Below, in pieces: positions 56,574-64,000 of a DNA stretch of 64,000 bases. Position 1 is the first letter of the stretch. The number at the start of each line of letters is the position of its first letter. This stretch comes from Platycarya strobilacea (taxonomy: Eukaryota > Streptophyta > Magnoliopsida > Fagales > Juglandaceae): positions 30,696,905 to 30,760,904 of the forward strand of contig CM072550.1 of the NCBI GenBank assembly GCA_036898215.1. The letters are read 5' to 3'. The notes below the pieces were generated by a model, which saw only the letters and a program-made list of their open reading frames with translations, had not been told where the DNA came from and searched no databases. The position numbers and the translations under genes are program-made.

Positions 56574-57400
56574 TCATAAAATAATAAAAATTGAGATAAT
56601 AAATAACATTACTTATATTGTATAATTTTTTGTGATTAAAAAATTCCTCTTTGTGATGAGATGTATAAAACACTACATACTAACAGGCTGGCCTGGCAAT
56701 TTGACAGCCACCATAACTAAACATATGAGTAATTCTATTTGAAAGCCTTTCTATCGAACACCATCCAAGTGGCATAATTTAATTTTGAATATTAATTTTG
56801 AATTTTGAATCTTACAAAAAAAATCAAATGACACCACAAACAGATTACTAGCGCCAATATCCACTATAATTTCCCTTCCCTGCAGCTATTTTATAATTTT
56901 TTTTTAAACGTATTACAATTAAGTAAGTACATGATATGAAATGAGCAATCAAACAAGCAGAAAAAGAGCAAAAAACATTTTCGGAAAAAAAGAAAGCTAG
57001 CAAATTCATAAATACAGTTGATCAGTCCAACTATAAAACCATTTAGTTGCCAAGTACGCATGCAGACAATAGTTACATGAGATGAACACAAGAACATAAG
57101 AGCAAACACATGCTTATGATATCCTTCATTATCTTGAAAAGTTTTCAACAATAAGAGTAAACAAATTCTGGGCTAGAAACACAGAGATAGAGTCATCCTT
57201 GTGGTTACAATTTATGAGCAATGTCACTGTCTCACCGGGATAAAATATTAGTGAAATGAGAGTTTAATATATAGTATTTTCTTAAAAAAAAATGTGGGCA
57301 GAAGACTAGAAGAGAAAGCCCATTATTATTAATATTATTGTTGTTATTATTTGGATAGGTAGAAGAGAAAGCCATCATAGATCAATAAAATAATAATAAT
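56574..57400. other. Intergenic, no gene recognised
   Basis: AT-rich; a minus-strand frame at 56891-57151 is Phe/Leu/Cys-rich with no known motif. Confidence 0.5.
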
Positions 57401-57410
57401 CTTATACTTT

Positions 57411-57625
57411 CTCATCTCAACTCATCTCAATTTCAATATTACAACCTTTTCAAATCCTTATATAAAAATAATAAATAATTCAATTTTTTTAAGTCTCAAA
57501 ATAATAATAAAAAATTTGAAATTAAAAATTGAATTGGAATTTGAAAATTTTGAATTATTTATTATTATGTAAGAATTTGAAAAAGTTGTAATATTAAGAT
57601 TAAAATGAATTGAACTTATTTTTAA
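57411..57625. mobile_element. Foldback MITE, GAGATGAGATGAG family
   Basis: Left arm (57411-57483: AATATTACAACCTTTTCAAA, ATAATAAATAATTCAA) and right arm (57549-57625) are inverse copies of about 70 bases around a 60-base loop. Unlike the 231-bp copy, this one is a long inverted repeat. Confidence 0.65.
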
Positions 57626-57663
57626 ATCGAAATGAGGCTAAATTATTTCCACGCATGGTAGCA

Positions 57664-57977
57664 TGGTAACAGAAAGAAGAAGAGAAGGTATGGCTGGTTA
57701 CCAACACGGTTAACCATTTAGTGTTCATTGTATTCACTTATATAATTTTACAGAGAAAAGAAAAAGAACTCTACATGTACATTAGATCCACAATATCAGG
57801 AAACATTAAATGAACATCACAATCATATAGCTACAGTCACTTCTACTCTTCAACTTTTCTGGTCTGCACTTTCTCAATTTAAGCAAGTCAATTGTCATCT
57901 TTAATGTTGCAGTCAAGTACTCTTATTTCATTGAACCATGATCTCTGCAACATTAAATTCCAATATCGATCTCAATA
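57664..57977 (-). repeat. 3' LTR of the right-hand copia
   Basis: Minus strand: TTGAGGGGGAG polypurine tract, then TATTGAGATCGATATTGG (first dinucleotide decayed from TG) to GTTACCA near 57664. The 5' LTR is outside the window, so the boundary is inferred. Confidence 0.65.
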
Positions 57978-58094
57978 CTCCCCCTCAAGATGGAGATGTG
58001 ATTGAAAAAATCCTCATCTTGCTTAAGAGATACTGGAACTTCTTTGAGCTGATTGCTTTGGTCATCACGTCTGCAACTTGCAGATTTGTTGAAA

Positions 58095-58508
58095 TGTGAA
58101 AAGTATTTATCAAACTTGCTTGTATTTTTTCCTCACAATGTGACAATCAATCTCTATGTGCTTTGTTCTATCATGATATACAGGATTTAAGGCAATGTGC
58201 ACAACCGCCGGATTATCACAAAATAACTGTATCAATTTCTCAATGGATATACCAAAGTCACTTAATAAACTTTTGAACCATACTAATTCACAGGTTGTTG
58301 CAGCCATTGACCTGTATTTTGCCTCAACAGAGGATCTGGATGCAGTTCTTTGCTTTTTCGATTTCCATGAGATCATCTCATTTCCAAAGAAAATGCAAAA
58401 CCTGGTAATGGACCTTCTAGTTGCTGAACAAGTGCCCCAATCTGCATCACAAAAAGTAGTTAATTTCATCTCAGCTTTTGCTAGGTAGACCAGTCTTATG
58501 ATGGACAT
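58095..58508 (-). pseudogene. copia RNase H
   Basis: TTFCDADWGTCSATRRSITR, FFGNEMISWKSKKQRTASRS, SSVEAKYRSMAATTCELVWF and DNPAVVHIALNPVYHDRTKH give the DAD...SSxEAEY pattern of copia RNase H (here EAKY). The C-terminal IDCHIVRKKYKQV leads toward the LTR. Confidence 0.9.
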
Positions 58509-58633
58509 GCCTTAAAGTATCTTACTACCCTTTTTGCTACCTTCCAATGTATTTATTTTGGTTGGCTGAGATATTGGCTTAGGACTTGTACCGAATATGA
58601 TATATCTAATCTAGTTATTGTCACATAGAGCAA

Positions 58634-59580
58634 TCATCCTATTAGTCTTTTGTACTGTCTTGGGTCAGCTAGAACTTGTTCATCTTGTTCTTCATTCAAT
58701 TTCAAATTTTGCTCCATGGGAAATTGGACTGATTTAGCACCAAGAAGTCCACAATCTTGCAAGATTTCCAGTGTGTATTTCCATTGATAAATAAAAATCC
58801 CTTCCTTGGATCGTGCCACTTCTATTCCTAAGAAGTATTTTAGCTTTCCAAGATCCTTTACATTGAAGTGGTCTGCCAAATATCTCTTCAATTTTTGTAT
58901 TTCTTCTTCATTGTCACCTACTATTACCAAAAGAAGAATTTGTTTGCTTGGTAAAGAGTGAGTAATTAGCTTTAGATTGGATGAAACCAATCTTGGTGAT
59001 AACAAAAGTGAGTTTTTGATTTCATTGTCGAGAGGATTGCTTTAACCATAAAGGGATCTCTTAAGTCTGCACACTCATTGCTCCCCCTCTCTACCATATC
59101 CTAGAGGCAAGGACATATATACTTTATCATCCAATTGTCCATAAAGCAAGGCATTTTTGATATCAAGATGATGTAGAGACCAGTTTTTACATGCAACAAT
59201 TGACAAAACGCATCTTACAGTTGACATTTTGGCTGTGGGAGAGAAGGTTTCAAAGTAATATTCTCCTTCTCATCGAGTGTAACCCTTTGCAACCAATCTG
59301 ATCTTTTATCTCTCAATAGTCTCATTTGCCTTGTATTTGATTTTGTAGACCCACTTACAGCTGTTTGATTTCTTGCCTGGAGGCAAGTTGGTCAATTCCC
59401 ATGTCTCATTGTCTTCAAGTGCTTGAATTTCAGTGTTCATAGCACTCCTCCAATTTGAAAAGTTTTGAGCTTCATAAAAGATTGGGGTTCTGGCTCAAGG
59501 GTGATGGATAAAGTGTATTTCAAGTGTGCAGGTGATAGCTTAGAGTAATCAAGAACAGAAGAAAGGGAATAATTGTTACC
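58634..59580 (-). pseudogene. copia reverse transcriptase
   Basis: N-terminal half near 59450-59050 is frame-broken: SAMNTEIQALEDNETWEL, LPPGKKSNSCKWVYKIKYKA, and SLYG-type end. The C-terminal frame (59005-58634) has VIVGDNEEEIQKLKRYLADH, FNVKDLGKLKYFLGIEVARS and GIFIYQWKYTLEILQDCGLL. The catalytic YVDD block is lost in the junction near 58955. Confidence 0.88.
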
Positions 59581-59756
59581 TTAAGAAGCTGGTGCATCAA
59601 CAGGAAGAGTGTTTGAAGTTGCTAAAGAAGCTGCCAACCTGCAATGAAAACCTCTAAGATATTCAGGTGTCCTTTTGGTTCTAGTGGACCTTCGAAGTTC
59701 TTGGATAGGAGTTGATTCAATGGTTTCAGGGCTTGTGGATTCAGCATGGTCATGGT
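59581..59756 (-). pseudogene. copia integrase-RT linker, left of the insertion
   Basis: HDHAESTSPETIESTPIQEL followed by RRSTRTKRTPEYLRGFHC, the conserved linker before copia RT. Its upstream part is on the other side of the solo-LTR-like insertion. Confidence 0.85.
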
Positions 59757-60349
59757 TGTGACGCCCCCAAATTCCCCTTAAAATAACATGGGAATCGAGG
59801 CGTCGGGATGATGACAACACGGGTCACACATCCCATCAACCAGTGTCAAACGTATGTGCACACGTGACATACATAAATAAAAATCGCAGCGGAATAATTA
59901 AAGTCAATATCTAAGTACCAGAATTTTTAGAAATATTTTACAAACCAATTTAATAAAAACTCTCCAACAGGAGATTTAATATAGTCATCCAAAAATACAA
60001 ATTTACACAAATACATTATTATAAAAGGGGAAAATATATTTCCCGAGATATCAATTAATAATCACACCTCAATAGCGGAGCCGTCTCCTCAGGCTCGGCC
60101 TCTCCAAAGTCTGCATCCAAACAAAACTACGACGCCAAGATGGCATCGCAGGTAAGTACAACCCAACCAAACCAAAAGATAAAAATACATTAATGCCACA
60201 ACAATAACCAAAAACAATTACCATATGCATGAGGCTCAAAATCATCTTCCTCAAAATCGATGAAATAACCACACTCGTCAAAATCCCAATTTAATCCACA
60301 ATAAAATCACCCATCATTTTCCATAAAATAATATCCTCAAAATCGATCA

Positions 60350-60550
60350 TACCGGGCGTTATGTATCGCCGTCCCCGATATAATTTACACACACACCCGA
60401 AACCATAATGGGCGTTACGTATCGCCGTCCCCGATATGAAATGCACACCCGATGACCATAATGGGCGTTACGTATCGCCGTCCCCATTATGCCACCCACA
60501 CACTCACACGCTGATCACAACGGGCGTTACGTATCGCCGTCCCCGTTATG
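60350..60550. repeat. Four copies of a 24-bp core at ~60-bp spacing
   Basis: GGGCGTTACGTATCGCCGTC (first copy with T for C) at about 60356, 60411, 60464 and 60521, each preceded by ATAATG/ACAAC and followed by CCCCGATAT or CCCCATTAT. The cores are nearly identical while the spacers differ. Confidence 0.92.
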
Positions 60551-61520
60551 ACTCAGCCCAAAACCAATAAAATCCATTAAACACAAATTTAAATCCCATT
60601 TTCCAATCTCAACACATAAATATCCAAAATCATGCCAAAATCCACTTTCCAAATATTTTCATGAGCATGCGCGTAAATACACAATGCAGACAATTATGCA
60701 CCAAATGGCCAACAATTAAATAATCCAATCAACCAACAAATACCAACATCAACCATCACATATCAGCAATAATCAAATACAACAACTGTTGATGCAAAAA
60801 ATATATTTAAATCTTAAAGCTTGTTTGGAAAGTACTTACAGCGGTAAAAACGCATTTCCTTGAACAACGCCAATCTGCAGCGTTTGCAGCGGTCACATGT
60901 ACGTTAGGCTAAAACACTCGGTTTGACACCAAAATTTAGGGAGGTACTCATTGAAGGGTGGGGAATCTCATGGAGGTGGTGGTGTGGCGGTACAACCACC
61001 GGAAGGTGGCGGATCGGGGCCAAAAGGGGTGAAAACCCATTTTCGGGTTTGGGCTCGTACCGGGAAGGTGAGGCCGCGGTTGGGTTGACCGGCTGGGTGA
61101 GGGGAGTCGAATGGTGGCGGAGGTGAGACCTACGGTGGCCGGACGGCGGCGTGACGAAGAACGACCCGTTTAAGGCCCATTTCGGGTGAAGGGGCTAACC
61201 GGCGGCGATGGGTGGCTTTGGGTGGTGGGTTATGCTCGCCGGAGGTTGGGGAGTCTAGTGGTGGTGGTCGGAGGCCAAGGAGTGGCCGAAGGTGGCCGGA
61301 AAATGGAAGGAAAGCAAAAATACCCATTTCGGGTAGGGGGCCGTGTAGGGGCGGTGGGGTGGCCGGAGGTGACACCACTGGTGCCGTTGAGCTCGCCGGC
61401 GTGAGGGGAGGCTGGTGGTGTGGGCGGTGTCGCCGGTGGGTGGCCGGCGGCAGTCCTGGGTGGGAGAGAAGGAACGGGCGAAGGGGAGAGGGAGGCAGGG
61501 GAGGGGTTGGGCACGCGGGT

Positions 61521-61612
61521 GGGAAGCCGAGAAAGAGAAGGAGAAAAAGAAAAAGAAAAAGAAAAGAAAAAGAAAAGAAAAAAGGAAAAAGAAGGGAAAA
61601 AAAGAGTCTAGC
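61521..61612. repeat. (GAAAAA)n polypurine tract
   Basis: About 90 bases of almost pure purine on the plus strand within the solo-LTR-like insertion. Confidence 0.9.
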
Positions 61613-62003
61613 CAGAAAAAAAAACACAATGAATTAAATAAAAGCAGACTTTAAATACTATAATTTTTTATATTAATAAAATAAAACATTTAAAGTCCAT
61701 TAACAGAAATAAATTATATCCAAGCACAATATTAATTATTAAACATTAATTAATATAACGAAAGCAGATAAAATAAATTCACATAATAAAATAAAGGAAT
61801 TTAATTACAATCATTAAAATTATTAACTCATTAAAATAAATAAGAAAAGTAACGTAGCTCGATATTAACTAGTTAATAGCTCAAATAAATATCTTAAACA
61901 AATAAAATATGACCAATAATATTACTTAAATAAATTAAAATAATTAACACCGAGCATAAAATAACGTGTAAAAATACACGTAAATCTGGGATCTCACAAT
62001 GGT

Positions 62004-63000
62004 CATCATCATTGATCTCGAGTATTGGTTCTTGAGGTTGGATATTTGTTGGTGGGGGGGAATCACAGCAAGGATGTTGAATCTAGGGTGGTAAAATTGG
62101 AACATTGTCAAGGGTGGTAATTTTTGGTGTGGGCAGCAAGGATGGTAATTGATTATTTTGAAAGGGAAATGTGTTCTCATAAAAGATCACATCTCGGCTA
62201 ACTATGATTTCTCTAGTTTTCAAGTCAAAGACTTTGTAGCCTTTTATGCCATTTGGATATCCAATGAATACACATTTTTGGGCTCTAGGATCAAATTTGT
62301 TTTTGTGGGGATCAAGAATTGATGCATAGCACAAACAACCTAATACTCTTAAGTGAAGATAATTTGGTGCTTTCTCAAAGAGAAGTTGATAAGGACTTTT
62401 GTTTTTCAAATTTGGTGAAGGAGTCCTATTTATGAGATAAGCAACAGCTAAAACGCATTCCCCCCAAAATTTTAAGGGAAGTTAGCTTGAAAACAAAGAG
62501 CTCTTGCCACATTTAATAAGTGTAAGTGTTTTCTTTCCACCACTGAATTTTGTTGTGGTGTGTATACACATCTTTGCTGGTGAATAACCTAATTTTAAGA
62601 GAAGAGTTCCATCATGTTAAACTCATTTCCTCGATCAAATCTTATTGCTTTATTTTGCACTTGAATTGATTTTCAATGAGGTTGAAAAAACTGTCAATGA
62701 TGGTTCTAGTTTGAACTTTGTTTCTCATGAGATATACCCATGTCAATGATTATCAACTATTGTAAGGAAATAATGTGCTCTATTTAGTAATGAAACAGAG
62801 AAAGGACCCCAAATATCAAGATTTATTAAATCAAAATTAGCCTCTACAAAATGATGATCAGGAGGAAAAGGCAACCTTGTCTGTTTTCCCATATGGTAAG
62901 CATCACAAAAGAGTTTTTCATCAAACTTAGGAATACTAGAGTCTATGCTATGCAATAAATTTAATCTTTGGTGAGAGGGATTTCCCATTCTAAGATGCCA
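62004..63000 (-). pseudogene. copia integrase (GAG_pre-integrase, core, SH3-like end)
   Basis: Minus strand, from 62988: MGNPSHQRLNLLHSIDSS (zinc HHCC domain; family Cys-x2-Cys is Cys-Asp-Ala-Tyr), FDLINLDIWGPFSVSLLNRA and YFLTIVDNH, where the first catalytic Asp is kept and the second changed to Asn. The core from 62740 to 62410 is frame-broken. The SH3-like end is good: YLHLRVLGCLCYASILDPHK, RAQKCVFIGYPNGIKGYKVF (62370-62200). Integrase would insert the cDNA. Confidence 0.88.
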
Positions 63001-63079
63001 AAGTTCAGTTGCTAAGATAGAATTTGATGGGGTAGCAAAATGGTTGGTTTAAGGGCTGTTAAGTTGCATCTAGTAAAAA

Positions 63080-63420
63080 CCTCAACATTCCTTAGCAACT
63101 CCAATCATCTTCTTGGTGATTAGCTCTTGTATGTAACAATGGTTAGGAAGAAACATAAAATGGCAATTAAGGTCTTTGGTCAATTTACTTGTGGAAATCA
63201 GATTGAAATTAAAGAATAGAACATAAAGAACATCCTTGAGGATGAGAGTAGGTGAAATGATTGTTGTTCCTATATGAGTCACTGGTGTGGATGTGCCATT
63301 CGGCAATTTTACAGCAGTGTCTTTGATGGGCCTTTGATGTGTTAATAGACTAAGAAAACCAACTATGTGATATGTGGCTCCTAAGTCTAAAATCCAAGTG
63401 TGTGACTAATTTGAAACATT
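63080..63420 (-). pseudogene. copia protease
   Basis: HTWILDLGATYHIVG near 63400 corresponds to the ILDSGATxH active site, with Ser replaced by Leu. NGTSTPVTHIGTTIISPTLI and LKDVLYVLFFNFNLISTSKL follow, the standard C-terminal blocks. Confidence 0.86.
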
Positions 63421-63449
63421 TGTGCAGCTCAAAATATGTTTAGAGACAA

Positions 63450-64000
63450 CAGAAAAGGTTCTTTTGGTATTACCTTATGTGCTCAAGATGATTACCTAAA
63501 GATTCTGTGTTAGAATTGAGATTTGTGGTGCTGGAATTTTGGCCTTGAAATAGTGCAATGAGCTGCTATATTTGCTCATGAGAGACATTGAGAGTGGGAG
63601 AGCTTCCTGAATCATCACCAATTGCTGCCAGGTTCACTGACCTATAATTCTTAGGACCAGATGGCGAATTGTAGAGCTTGTGATTAGGAGGATATCCTTG
63701 GATTTCCTAGCATGTATCCACAGTATGATTGGTTCTTCCACACTTGGTGTATGGTGCCTTGTTTCTTGATAGAGATGGTCTGGTATTGCTCCTTTGGTTT
63801 TGTCTTTTTATCCCTCTTGATCCATAAGATTTTTCTCCATGAGCAAGCATGGCTAAAGCCTCAAGTATCTTTTGAATGCTGTTAGTAAGCTCGTGGTTGG
63901 ATTCCTCTTGAAGTATCAACTTGAAAATATTGTCAAGTGATGGCAATGGATCCATGAGGAGGATCTGGTTTCTCAGCCCAGTGTATATTTCATCTAAACC
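63450..64000 (-). pseudogene. copia gag, partial, continues outside the window
   Basis: MDPLPSLDNIFKLILQEESN at 63955, typical of the copia gag end-region, then a basic segment and the knuckle KAPYTKCGRTNHTVDTC with the first Cys replaced by Tyr. After it WEIQGYPPNHK and a Ser/Asn-rich stretch. The N-terminal part lies beyond 64000. Confidence 0.85.

Larger units (their letters stand above)
59757..61998 (-). mobile_element. 2.24-kb solo-LTR-like insertion with 5-bp target duplication
   Basis: Starts TGTGACGCCCCC and ends GATCTCACA, flanked by ATGGT on both sides (59752-59756, 61999-62003). On the minus strand it reads TGTGAGATCCCAGATTTACG, then an AT-rich part with a TATA-like stretch near 61660, then a polypyrimidine and GC-rich leader-like zone and the repeat array at 60340-60560. 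That layout suits the LTR of a Ty3/gypsy chromovirus. No internal gag/pol. GC-rich frames around 60900-61640 are low complexity. Confidence 0.8.
57664..64000 (-). mobile_element. Ty1/copia element, minus strand, 5' part beyond the window
   Basis: From right to left: gag (partial), protease, integrase, RT, RNase H, polypurine tract, 3' LTR. A 2.24-kb insertion splits it at 59757-61998. Gag is short with one knuckle and the LTR short (about 314 bp), unlike the SIRE-like element at the left edge; closer to the Ale/Ivana/Tork style. Numerous stops make it inactive. Confidence 0.9.

Noticed and set aside
60923..61637. Several overlapping long frames on both strands
   Set aside because: GC-rich, Gly/Arg- and Pro-rich composition with a (GAAAAA)n tract inside an LTR-like insertion; all frames open at once points to composition, not genes.
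1..64000. tRNA, rRNA, CRISPR, riboswitch or operon structure
   Set aside because: Looked for by eye; nothing with cloverleaf arms, spaced identical repeats or bacterial gene layout was seen.

Overview
The window is plant nuclear DNA. It is AT-rich and has spliced genes, LTR retrotransposons with plant-type primer sites, a CACTA transposase fragment, L1-type LINE pieces, hAT and MITE elements, microsatellites and an LRR receptor kinase of the plant immune type. It looks like a woody eudicot. One recurring MITE family (GGCCYCGTTTG termini, GAGATGAGATGAG-type subterminal repeats) is what I associate with walnut and pecan relatives (Juglandaceae), but that is recollection and not proof. No bacterial, organellar, tRNA, rRNA or CRISPR signal was seen. 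Almost nothing here is an intact host gene.

Layout. (1) 1-7729: a Ty1/copia SIRE-like element with near-identical LTRs, a long gag, a deleted pol and a minus-strand coiled-coil ORF between pol and the 3' LTR. (2) 9012-19149: the C-terminal part of a spliced CACTA (En/Spm) transposase gene, split by a Ty3/gypsy Tat-type element (10450-18922) flanked by a 5-bp target duplication. The Tat element has lost most RNase H and its integrase and carries a long antisense gene. (3) 19-28 kb: AT-rich intergenic DNA with microsatellites, a 269-bp MITE, a locally triplicated 0.3-0.4 kb segment and GGTCCGG-type minisatellites. (4) 28.0-33.2 kb: a decayed L1 LINE on the minus strand, interrupted by an 891-bp hAT-type element with an 8-bp target duplication. 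(5) 34.7-48.2 kb: rearranged Tat-derived LTR elements, two copies of a 0.73-kb repeat, one orphan FKBP-type TPR exon, a hairpin element, and a copia-like solo LTR with a perfect target duplication inside coding-like sequence. (6) 48.4-51.6 kb: an LRR subfamily XII (EFR/Xa21-like) receptor kinase pseudogene with its intron preserved, followed by a tandem partial duplicate of its 3' end (to 53.2 kb). (7) 54.97-55.84 kb: a poly(A)-tailed retroposed insertion with a 17-bp target duplication; then an inverted second copy of the 42-kb solo LTR and a foldback MITE. (8) 57.66-64.0 kb: a minus-strand Ty1/copia element running off the right edge, split by a 2.24-kb solo-LTR-like insertion with a 5-bp target duplication.

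The region is a nested graveyard. Its relative chronology can be read from target-site duplications and from how well host reading frames survive around each insertion. The most unusual theme is that LTR elements of two different superfamilies (the copia at 1-7.7 kb, the Tat at 10.4-18.9 kb, and probably the Tat derivative at 44.2-47.5 kb) each carry antisense coding capacity in the same place, between the pol or gag remnant and the 3' end. In the first two it is coiled-coil rich and has TATA-like motifs upstream on the antisense strand; the Tat antisense gene also has a likely intron.
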